Part shown: piece after piece, positions 1-11,190 of the stretch | Numbering within the stretch: position 1 is the stretch's first letter | Layout: every line of letters begins with the position of its first letter | DNA from: Ophiocordyceps camponoti-saundersi (nom. inval.) | Lineage: Eukaryota; Ascomycota; Sordariomycetes; Hypocreales; Ophiocordycipitaceae | NCBI GenBank assembly: GCA_003339415.1 | Contig: PDHQ01000361.1 | Coordinates: 1-31,811 of the forward strand | Direction of reading: 5' to 3' | Length of the DNA: 31,811 nt | Position numbers and translations under genes: made by a program | Notes under the pieces: model-generated | Told to the model about the DNA's origin: nothing | The model's database searches: none | The model's input: only the letters and a program-made list of their open reading frames with translations

Positions 1-1808
<1,808 letters not shown>

Positions 1809-2182
1809 TTAATATATTATATATATATCTTAGCTACCCTCCTTATTACTTAGAAATCCTTATTATATTAACGTTACGTGTTATATTAAGATTACGCTAG
1901 TCTCGGATTAGTATTATCTTAAGTTCGACTTCTTTTTATATATATCCTTAACCTCCTACTTTTTTTATATAAAGATAGTAATCTTTATAACGCATGCTAC
2001 GCGTATTTAACGCGTATTATATTCTTATATAGCTAGTAATATATATATTCTAATAGTAGCTTATTATTATAAAGTAATAGAAAAAGCGGAGTTTACCTAT
2101 AATATAAAATAAAAAGTTTATATTTATATTATTATAAGCGTAAAATTTATAAAATATATAAAAGTTATATATTTAATATTTA
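1809..2182. repeat. LTR-like tandem repeat, copy 1
   Basis: This ~374-bp unit is followed immediately by a second, diverged copy. Both copies start with the same TTAATATATTATATATATAT run followed by CTTAGCTACCC, and both contain a GTTCGACTTC segment, AACGCGTATTATATTC, an AGCGGAGTTTAC box and a TATATAAAAGTTATAT end. A TATA-like box near the right end and the unit length would fit a retrotransposon LTR, but no flanking coding region or target-site duplication was found. It could equally be a tandem satellite unit. Differences between the copies are mainly C/T and G/A changes plus a few small indels. Confidence 0.7.
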
Positions 2183-2563
2183 TTAATATATTATATATAT
2201 ATCTTAGCTACCCGCCTTATTACTTAAAAATTCTTAGTATATTAACGTCGCGCGTTATATTATGTAAGATTATACTAGTCTCAGATTAGTATTATTTTAA
2301 GTTCGACTTCTTTTTATACGTATCCTTAACCTCCTACTTTATTTATATAGAGATAGTAATCTCTATAACGCGTACTATATATATTTAACGCGTATTATAT
2401 TCTTAAGTAGCTAGCGATATATATATTCTAATATTAGCTTATTATTATTATAAAGTAATGGAAAAGCGGAGTTTACTTATAATATAAGAATAAAAAGTTT
2501 ATATTTATATTATTATAAGCGTAAAATTTATAAAATATATAAAAGTTATATATTTAATATTTA
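2183..2563. repeat. LTR-like tandem repeat, copy 2
   Basis: This is the second direct copy, about 381 bp, abutting copy 1 head to tail. It is a few bases longer because of small insertions, for example within the TTATGTAAGATT segment and in a TTA run before the AGCGGAGTTTAC box. The box and the TATA-containing right end are shared with a partial copy near 24206-24318, which links this left-hand region to the DNA next to the second retroelement. Confidence 0.7.
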
Positions 2564-5234
2564 TATTATTAATTTTTAAGTTATTTTAAGTTAAAGTATA
2601 AGCTGGCTTTTTTTCCTTTATAAGCTATATAAAATCCTCTTTTTTATAAATATTAAAAGATTTAATATTTCTGCTTATTTTAAAAAAGAAAGTAGTTTTA
2701 GTATTTAGCGTTTATTTAAATAGCTAAATTTAAATTTTTAATAAAATATGCTTTTCTAATAATAAGATTATAAGCGAGTATTTAATAAAAGCAGGTAAGT
2801 TATTTAGCTAAATTAGTTTCTAAGCTATATAGTTAAGGAATAACCTTTTTTTACTTATTTAAAATAAGCTAATAAAGAAATCTTAAGCGTAGTTAGTTAC
2901 TTAGTAGAATTTTTAAAGAAAATATTATCTATTAATTACTAAAGTAATAATTAAATATTTATAAACTAAGCTAGCTTAATAGCTTTAAAAATTAATAAAA
3001 AAGATAAAATAAATAAGAATAAGCTTAGCGCTTAAGTATTTTATTACTTATTTTATAAAATAATAAGTAATTAAAATAGAAGCGTTTATTTTAATATTAT
3101 ATAAAGTAAAAGTATAAAAAATAATATAATTAACTTAAACTTAACTATTAATAATAAATAACTCTTTTATTTTTTATTTTATATACGATATTTTTAAAAT
3201 TATTAAAAAGCCTTATAATAATCTTACTCTTTTCTTAAATTAAAGTTATTTAGTTAAATAAAGTTAAGTAAAAGTATTTAAACTTTATAAACTCTTTTTA
3301 TTTTTTATTAGTTAAGGTAATTCTTAACTATATAGCTTTTCTTTCTATAAATAAAATAAGTATTATTTTCCTAATAAACTTTCTTTTTATTTTTACTTAA
3401 GGTTTAGCCTTTTTAATATAAGGTTATAGTTTTTTTTATATTATTAAAGTTGTTTTATTACTTTAATATACTTTTTATATCGCTTTTTAGCAAGTAAGTT
3501 CCTTTTTTTAATAAAATATAATATTTTTTATATACTTATAAAATTTATTATATATTATATATTATATATAAGTTTTTAACTTTTATAAGAAACCTTAAGT
3601 TAAGGTTAATAAATAGGTAATTTTAAAATATATATTTAATCTAAGCTAAAAGAACTTAAGTCTTAGCTATAAAGTAGTTAAACTTAGTAAGAAACTTTTA
3701 AATTTCCTACTTACTAATTAAGGAGAAATTTAATTAATAAAGCTTATTTATAGCTTTAGTAAATTTATTCGAATTTCTATAAGCGGACTTTAAATACTAA
3801 ACTATCTTAGCTAATTTAAAAAAGGGCGTTTTTTTAAGTTATACTAAGTTTCTAAAAGTTTATAAGCTTTTCCTATTAAGGTATAAAATAAAATACTTAT
3901 CTTATTTTATTTATAGCAGAAAATTATTTTATTAGATTTTATTTTATCTTTCAAGTTTATAAAAAAAGCGCTTAAATTCTTTTTTTTCCTAAAAATTTAT
4001 TTACCTCCTTATAGCGAATTTTTAAAATATTTAAGTAAAAAAAGTTTAGCTATTTTATTTAAGTAACTAATATAAAGGTACCTTAAGTAGCTTTCTCAGT
4101 TAAAAGAAATATTTTTTTATTTATTTTAAATATAGTTAATAATTCTTAATAAGTTTTTTATATATTTAAATTTTAATTCTTTTAAACTAACTAACTTTAA
4201 AGTTTTATAATTTATATTTATAATTATATTATCTCTATTTATTATTTCTATAATATAATTATATTAGCTATATTTTATAAAAAAGTAGCTATAATTATAG
4301 TTGAATTTTAGCGGAACTTTAATATATTATAAAACTTAGTATTTTTAAAATAAATCTCTTTAATCGCTTAAGAGTTTAATTAAGAATTTTAAATATATAT
4401 TTTAAAGCTAGTTATAGTTTAAGTTATATATAAGATTTATTCTATCTTATATAAAAATATATAAATAAAGTATATACTTCTTAATCACTTATTAGTAAAA
4501 AGTAAGCTTAAAATAATATTATAGCTTAGAATTATATTAAATAAATAATAGTATTAGTATTATAAATAAAGATTTTAATTAAAAGAGAAAAAAAGGAAAA
4601 CTCTTATAAGCGAAATCTTAGTAAAATATATAAAAGTATATATTAATAAGGATAAGAGAGGGTATAATAGAATCTTAGTAAAAAAGCGGTTATATTTCCT
4701 TATAATCTCCTTTAAGGTTTTTCTAAGTAATTTTATAATCTTTCTAGGTAATTTTTTAAAAAGGTTTCTAAAAGTTATATAAGTATAGTTAAAAACTCTT
4801 AGAAATTACTATAAAATATTAAGGGGAAATTCTTATAAGTGCTAGAGCCTAGCGTATAATACTAGTCTTAAGTAAGAAATACTTATATTTTCCTATTATA
4901 TATTTTATTTAAATTTTAAATAATTTTAATATATATATTAGTAAATATTATAATAAAAATTAAATTAACTTTACTTTATAATTTTATAATTATATTTTAT
5001 TATTAAATTAGTTTTTAGCCTTTTAGCTATTAAAATAGCTTATAGTTATTATTAAGGGCCTTTTATCTTTTAATAACTTACCTTACTATTATCCCTCCTC
5101 CTAATCTTACCTAAGCGGACCCTAACTAAGCATAACTCTAGCTAAGAAAGGGAAAGGAAAAGACCCGGTAAGGTTACTACTCTTATTAAGGTTATGCTAG
5201 GGTTAGACTATACCCTAGCTATATAGTTAAGGTG
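2564..5234. other. AT desert, heavily RIP-mutated, no gene
   Basis: This is about 2.7 kb of very AT-rich sequence with dense stop codons in all frames and very few CA or TG steps. Translated segments on both strands gave no motif I could defend. The GC-richer 5090-5230 part, just beside the tRNA, keeps a few TG steps and holds a partial inverted repeat around the words CTAGGGTTAG and CTAACCCTAG-like sequence. No function is assigned. Confidence 0.6.
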
Positions 5235-5242
5235 AAAAAAAA
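5235..5242 (-). terminator. T8 RNA polymerase III terminator of the tRNA
   Basis: A run of eight A on the plus strand reads as T8 on the minus strand, six bases past the discriminator base of the tRNA-like gene. Pol III terminates at T runs of four or more, so both position and length suit a tRNA transcription unit. Confidence 0.6.
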
Positions 5243-5248
5243 CACTTA

Positions 5249-5330
5249 TGCCCTTTGCCGGATTCGAACTAACTACCTCGCTTATAAGAGACTAATATTT
5301 CTAAGCGCTTAACTATTATACTAAAAGGGT
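5249..5330 (-). tRNA. tRNA gene with RIP damage, isotype unresolved
   Basis: On the minus strand the 3' half reads AGTTCGAATCCGGCAAAGGGC and is close to a T-arm plus B box (consensus GGTTCGANTCC) followed by an acceptor 3' strand AAAGGGC. The 5' strand is ACCCTTT, so six of seven acceptor pairs form. The seventh is A·C and would be G·C before a TG to TA change. The D arm starts TAGTATAATAGTTA, resembling an A box, and again one expected G after T is A. The T stem has a third mismatch of the same kind. All three defects are in TpG context, as RIP predicts. The segment between the D and T arms is too long and does not fold into a clean anticodon arm. An intron, an insertion or a dead copy are all possible, so I assign no anticodon. 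A T8 run follows. Confidence 0.55.
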
Positions 5331-5339
5331 AACCTTAAG

Positions 5340-6969
5340 TATATATATTATATATATTTTAAAACTTCTTAAATTATTTTATATTAATAAAGTTAACTTT
5401 TTATAAAAGTAATAAAGTATAAAACTTTTATAGTTTTCGCTTATAAGGTATAAGTAAAATTTACTTATATTTAAGTAAAAACTTTAATAAGCTATAAAAG
5501 CTTAGTTTATATTTAAGTAAAGTATTAAAAAAATATAATAGCTTTAGGAGCTAAAAGGTATTAGTAAAATATACTAAGATTATAAGCTTAATAAAAATAT
5601 AATTAAATATAAATAAAAAAGTAATATATATTAAAATTTTACTTTATATATAGCTTTTAGTTATTTTAAGCTTAGCTATAATATTTAGTTTATTTTAGCT
5701 TTTATCCTTACTTAGTAAATACTTAATTATCATATTTATTTTAATAAGGCTATTAATAGTTATTTTTTTGAAAAATAGTAAAAACTATATTTTTAAATTA
5801 GTTATATATTATATAAAAAAGCTTTTACTTATAAAGTAAAATTATTATTATTATAATAAGAAAGTTTTTATTATTATTTCTTACTTTAAAGCTTAGTTTA
5901 CTAAGCTATATAATATTATTTAGCTAATTTTAATTTTTATAAATTATAAGGTATTTAAGTATTTTATTCTATTTATAATAATATTAAAATATAAAGTATA
6001 TTAAGTTAGGATATTTACTTTTTTTAACTTTTACTTATAATACCGCCTTAATATAGAAGTATCTTAGCTAAACGCTTTTTTTAATAAAAATAAAAATAAT
6101 ACAAAATAGAGAAATACCTTAACTGAATTATATAGCTTTTATTTATTTACTTTTCTAAGCTATAGCTAGTTTTATTTAATTTAATTCCTCTTAAATTCGT
6201 TAAAGCTATTTTTTTTATTATAAACACTATAGCTTTTTAAAAAATAAAATATTAGAAAGACTTTAATTAATAGCTTTCTATACTTAACTTTTTTATAATA
6301 TATAATACTAAGCTATTTATTCTTATATTAAAATTTTTTACTAAAAGTAGCTATTTATAAAGAAGTTATTACTTATTTTCTTTTTATATATAAGTAGTTA
6401 TAACTTTAAAGCTACTTTTATATTTTAAAGTAAAAACCTTTAATTATTATACTTATTTAGTAAACTTATAATTTTTTTATATTAAAATATTTTAATAAAA
6501 ATATTACTTTTATACTCTTTTAACTTTAGCTTAATAAAAAAGTATATTTATAAATATAATATAGCTTATATATAAATATTTTTATTATAAAAATTACTTT
6601 AAGTATTTATAATATTAAGAGTTATTTTAGCTATTATTTTTTTAAAGTAATAAACTATTTTTTTTATAAATATTATAACTAAGCTTCCCGCTATTAATAA
6701 ATCTTAACTTTATTTTCTTATAATTAATATTAACTGCTTATTAAGAGATATATAGTACAAGGCTATAATATTAATAAACGCTAAGTAATATACTAAACGC
6801 TTTATTTAACATTAACTTTATATATTATAAAAGTTTTAAATACTTAATATTTAGTTTATAACATATAATTAAATTAATTTAAAATGTAAGTTATAATAAC
6901 TTTATAATTTATTATTTCTTTTTAAAGTTTAACATAATAAACTTAGTAAATCTAAAGAAAGTAGTGGTT
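5340..6969. other. AT desert left of RCE1, no gene
   Basis: This AT-rich stretch has very few CA or TG steps until about 6865, where isolated ones reappear (near 6865, 6885 and 6932) just before the normal-composition island begins. It would hold the 3' untranslated region of RCE1, which therefore lies in RIP-type sequence. No coding motif was recognised on either strand. Confidence 0.6.
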
Positions 6970-8089
6970 TTAAAACTCTACTAATGCCTTAGACGATTGA
7001 GTTAAGGTGAAGAGGTGTAAATACCATAAAAGGAAGCCGCCGACGAGTAAAACGTAGTAAAAAGTCGTCCACATAGCTCGGGCCGCAAGATCATGAGATC
7101 CGCCGCGTGTCCAATGCGGATCAACCGCACCCCAAAGTCTTGGCAATCCAAGCGTGTTGCATGTCATATGAACACATATGACAGCCATAAGGGAACCAGT
7201 ACGCAGAAATATGAATGTAATGTATATACCGAAGACCCATGTGTATAAGAGCTGAAAGGCAGATCGGGCCATGGCAACCCTGAGAGGTGTATGTGGGTGG
7301 CTAATCCGCAACTCATAGAAATGATGAAGATGGGCAATGCCAAAAACCAATGGGGACCGAAAAATAATGTGTGACAAGTAAATATCTGAATGTAGCAGCA
7401 AAGGTATAGCTGCAGAGCGGAAGAGGCATTCTTCAGAGATAGGACCCTGTGACGGAGAAGCGTTAGGGGAAGTTAATCATGACGAACAGCCATTACAGCC
7501 GTAGCAATGGATTGTGAAGGGGCCTGCATACAGCAACTATGTTTCGCCAGGTTGGCCAATCTTCCCAAAGAAGCCTCATTGGCACGAGCTTAAGCCACTG
7601 CCCCCCCCAGCCTTCGACCAGCAGGCCCTCGTATATCGGACCGGCGAAAAGAAGAGCAGTGAGCAGTAAGGCCTTGAAGGTCTCTAGAAGGCCTGGCGGC
7701 CAATAGCCCATGAGGTACAAGGCTGGCTGAGATCCGTCAGTTAAAAATTCAACACCAGGATTCAGCCTGTGACCAGTTACCATCGGAGACCGGCGGAGGA
7801 TGATTAGGGTGATAAGAGAGCATGCCGTAGTAGAAAGACACACGGCACGCACCCTCGCTCGAATTACTGCTGGATCATCCCTTGATCGTAATGGTAGTGA
7901 TCTGGTAGAAGACAGGTAATGCAGCGGTAAGACATAGATACCGCAGTAAAGCAGCTGTTCTTTGGCGTTAGCCTCTTGCCGGTGAGTTGGATCGACGGTT
8001 GGAGCAGTTATAGGTGAAAATAGCAATGCGAAATGACGCTGAGGCGAAGTATCACCTTCTCGATATCTCGGAATGAAGAAACATCGCAC
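6970..8089 (-). CDS. RCE1: CAAX prenyl protease 2 (Rce1), two exons, 5' end uncertain
   Basis: RCE1 is an ER-membrane glutamate endopeptidase. It removes the -aaX tripeptide from farnesylated or geranylgeranylated proteins such as Ras, Rho and mating pheromone precursors, before carboxyl methylation. Exon 1 is 8089-7532 (about 186 residues with the 5' limit used here) and exon 2 is 7446-6970 (158 residues plus stop), giving about 344 residues, in line with fungal Rce1. Exon 1 holds the N-terminal YVLPLHYLSSTR segment, the RDDPAVIRAR stretch and hydrophobic helices. Splicing joins WRNIVA to GPISEECLFR, giving catalytic Glu191/Glu192 and Arg196. FGIAHLHH supplies His225 and VHMTCN supplies His279 and Asn283. 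The C-terminus (LFTLTQSSKAL) matches the family end, so there is no truncation. No frame breaks were seen. The frame is open upstream to a stop at 8201-8203 but has no ATG before the conserved region. The 8089 limit is a GTG and is not offered as the true start. Confidence 0.93.
7447..7531 (-). other. RCE1 spliceosomal intron, 85 bp, phase 0
   Basis: On the minus strand the intron begins GTATGC at 7531 and ends CACAG at 7447. A CTAAC branch-like word (CCCTAACGC) lies about 20 bases before the acceptor. Unspliced, exon 1 runs into a stop at 7493-7495 after 12 unrelated residues. Spliced, the frame continues directly into the conserved GPISEE motif, which is the strongest support for these borders. 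The length is typical of filamentous fungi. Confidence 0.92.
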
Positions 8090-8490
8090 ATATTGAGAGG
8101 CATGACTAGAAAGATTAAGGGAACATGATTGACTAATGTGTTGGCTGCGGACGACAGTGTATATAGGTATGCATAATATAGGTAGTCTTTCTGGGGGATA
8201 TCACCATACTAGCGACCTAGAGAACAAGTAAGGTACTCACTAGTAGTCCATAGGCTTGCGCCTCATTCAGGAATGGCTTCCGGATAATAGTAGTAGTAGA
8301 AGACATTAATGAGATATTCGCTCTAGATCTTAGATATTAGTAGGACAATTACTCGTAGGAACTAGGCTCGTGTTCTCGCCTAGTAGGTGTTGCGGGTCAG
8401 GTCCAAGGCCAGACCCACTAAGGGCTCGAGCCCGGTCAGGTCCGTGTATTAGCCACACTAAATTAGTATAGAGGGGCCACTATAGTCAGA
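8090..8490. promoter_or_regulatory. RCE1 upstream region and possible first exon
   Basis: This segment has normal CA/TG content and belongs to the non-RIP island, so it should contain the RCE1 promoter and 5' leader. One possible short first exon lies at 8266-8241 on the minus strand: an ATG followed 26 bases later by a consensus donor, GTGAGT. An acceptor CCGCAG ending at 8145 would make a 96-bp intron and join in the exon 1 frame. The resulting N-terminal extension would be longer than usual for Rce1, so this is a suggestion only. No clear TATA box was singled out, and no divergent gene is present. Confidence 0.4.
8395..8443. repeat. GC-rich direct repeat GGTCAGGTCC at island edge
   Basis: The 10-mer GGTCAGGTCC occurs at 8395-8404 and again at 8434-8443, separated by a GC-rich segment that includes GGGCTCGAGCCC, a perfect 12-base palindrome. 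A TGTTG sits just to the left. The block lies about 50-90 bases from the point where RIP-type sequence begins. It may be an element end (LTR start) or a remnant of an insertion, but no partner copy was recognised. Confidence 0.55.
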
Positions 8491-9418
8491 CTAAGTATTA
8501 TTATAATATAGCCCTAATTTAAGATAGCTATATATATATAATAAGTTATACGCTCGTCGTGCCGAATTACGCGTTTTTTATAATAATAATTAATATTCCT
8601 TATATTAAAACTTTACTAGGGTCCGCTTAGCTATAGTAAACGCTATATAATTATAATTACTATTAAACTAAGTTAATAATATACTTTCCCTAATCTGAAA
8701 AAGACCCGTTATAATATATTATATTACTAAATAAGCTTTATTAAGATAAATATTACTTATTTAAGTAAAAAAGAGCTTATTTAAGCTAAGAGAAAAAGTT
8801 ATAATAATTTTATTAAAAATATAAAAAGAGGAGTAATCTTAACTAAGATTAAAAAGCTAAAAAGCTAAGAGAATTAGCTATATTAAAAAATATTAATTAA
8901 AATAATAATTAAGTAATTCCGCCTTTTATAATATATTAAAAAGCCTAATAATAGTAAACTTATAAAATTAAATATTATAGGTATAAAAAAATAATAAAAT
9001 AAAAAGGTTTACTATTCTAAGCTTATTATTTACTATTATAAGCTTTTAATTATTTTTAAAATTTATAATAGCAGCTAGAATAAAGTTAATTAATATATTA
9101 AATATAAATTACTATTTAGAAAAGATATAATATAGCTTTAAAAGTTCTTTTCTTATTAATAATATAAAAGATAGCTATTTTAGCATAATAGTTATATTCT
9201 TAAAATAACCGCTTTTTAAAATAGTTAGTTTAAATCTAATAAATAATAAAAGGGGGCTTAAAGGACCCCTTAACTAAGATAGCGTAGCTATATAGCGCTT
9301 AAAAATAAATATAATACCTTAAATTAAGTTAAATAAATAATCTTCCTAATATAAAGCTAATAAAAGGCTCCCTATAAAGCGTTACTATAAGTAATATATA
9401 TATTATAATATAAAGCGC
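8491..9418. other. AT desert right of the RCE1 island, no gene
   Basis: CA and TG vanish again within about 20 bases of 8490. The sequence is AT-rich with stops in all frames. Lys/Glu-rich short stretches appear in translation (around 8760-8880), but I recognise no domain. Confidence 0.6.
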
Positions 9419-9628
9419 TATAAAGGTCTCACTATAGCGATTATAAAAGTAAGCTAAAGTAGAGTTATAATTAAAGCTATTAAAAAGAAGAAAAGAAAAA
9501 GAGAGAAGCCCTCCTCCTAAGCTAACTATATACCTAGCGCGATAACTAAGCGCTATCGGGAAGACCTAAATATATCTACTATAAACCCCCCTATCTAGCT
9601 ACGATTAGTTATAAACTAATCCTTTATA
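9419..9628. repeat. Dispersed direct repeat, copy 1
   Basis: About 205 bp are shared with 10986-11190 in the same orientation. Shared landmarks are AGTTATAATTAAAGCTAT, an A/G-rich tract, AACTAAGCGCTAT, GGAAGAC.TAAATATATC and TTATAAACTAATCC. The two copies differ mostly by C/T and G/A. The spacing of about 1.56 kb would allow LTRs or terminal repeats of a small element, but the intervening DNA shows no recognisable coding sequence. Confidence 0.75.
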
Positions 9629-10985
9629 TAGCCCCCTCTTTAAGCTAGCTAAGGAAATAAAAGTATAAGATAGAAAAGTTACGTATTATTACGCTAGCTA
9701 AATACTTTATATAATCTCTAGCTAATAGTTTAATAGCTTTTATAAAGATAAGGATAAAAGGGCGGAAAAGCTCCCTTATAGCTTAAAGAATTAAACTCTA
9801 ATTTTTATAAGGAAAATTCTAATAAGCTTAAAATTATAATATTACTTAAAATAAGGAAAAATAAACTTATATATTAATAATAAAAACTTACTTATATAGT
9901 TAATATATTAAACTAAGTAATATTATATTAGTTATAAAAAGCTTAGAAAATAACTTAATTATAATAAATATAAAGCTAGCTAAATACTTATCGCTATATG
10001 CTATTAGCGCTAATTTATAAGCTAAAGTATAATATAATTATAATATATATTTACTAATAAATTTATAAGCTTAAGCTAAGCGTAAACTATTTATATATAG
10101 AATAATATATTAAAGCTAGAAATTACTTAAGCTATAATATTTAATATATATACTTTCTTTTACTTATTATTCTCTTAATTAAAATATTTTAGATTTATAT
10201 TTAATTACCCCGCTCTGCTTATATATAACTTTAACCTTAATATTTTTATTTACTTATAAAGCTTTAAATAATTACGCTTTAAGTAACTAATTTAATTATA
10301 ATAATAATAACGCTATAACTTAATAATACTTAAAAGGCGAGAAATTATAAATATAATATCTATTAACTTAGCTATAAAAAGGGGGCGGTAAATTAACTAG
10401 CGCGTTAAGAATATTCTTAAAACTAAATATTTTATTAAAGCTTTAAAGAAAGCTAGTAAAAGCTAAGTATATTATAAGCTAGTTTTTATAATCTAAGCGC
10501 TTTTATAGCTTCTTATATAGCTTAGATAAGAGTAAAATAATCTTAATATAATTAGACTAATATAATAATTTAGCCTTGAAAAAAGTATATTTTTACTTTA
10601 TAATATATTTTTAAGGGGCTTTAATAGCCCTTAATATATTCTAATTAAAAAAAAACTTATTTAGCGCTTTTTATAACTCTCCTTAAAAAGCTTAGAAATA
10701 TACGCTAAAAAAGCTTTAAACTAGAAAGAAAAATTTATAGCTATAATAATATATAAAAAGAGTATTTATTAAAAAGTGCTAAGGCCTAAAAAGATATAAT
10801 AAAACTAGGACTTAAGCTCCTTAATTATAGCTCCGTTAATAGTAAATTTAATATATATAATAGCTAACTAAAAATTAAAGCTAAAATAAGCTATAAATAG
10901 CTTTAATATAAGTAAAATTTAATAACGTTTTATATTAAGATTTTATTTTAATATTTAGTTAGTAGTAAGAGGAGCTTTAATTAAT
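9629..10985. other. RIP-degenerated interior between the 205-bp repeats
   Basis: AT-rich DNA with dense stops and no recognised protein motif. Being bracketed by direct repeats, it may be the interior of a short non-autonomous or internally deleted element. Confidence 0.4.
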
Positions 10986-11190
10986 ATAAAGGTTTTATTA
11001 TAGTAATTATAGAAATAAGCTAAAATAAAGTTATAATTAAAGCTATCGAGAAAAAAAAGAAAGAGAGAAAAGCTTTTCTCTTAAGCTAATTATATACCTT
11101 ACGTAATAACTAAGCGCTATTAGGAAGACTTAAATATATCCGCTATTAACCCCCTTATTTAGCTATAATTAATTATAAACTAATCCCTTA
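10986..11190. repeat. Dispersed direct repeat, copy 2
   Basis: Second copy of the ~205-bp repeat at 9419-9628, offset by about 1565 bp. It is more AT-rich than copy 1: several C or G positions of copy 1 are T or A here, as expected from independent RIP of two copies. Confidence 0.75.

Noticed and set aside
2650..3250. Minus-strand frame with a possible hAT-like segment.
   Set aside because: Too many stops and no conserved transposase motif. The match was only loose residue composition.
6970..7012. On the minus strand this resembles the 5' half of a tRNA-Leu (ACTCAATCGTCTAAGGC).
   Set aside because: It is the coding sequence for the last residues of RCE1 (LFTLTQSSKAL and following), in the proven frame. 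No T-arm or acceptor partner follows, so the likeness is coincidental.
7493..7531. Continuation of exon 1 as coding (12 further residues to a stop).
   Set aside because: Those residues have no relation to Rce1. Splicing at GTATGC/ACAG restores the GPISEE motif in frame, so this is intron.
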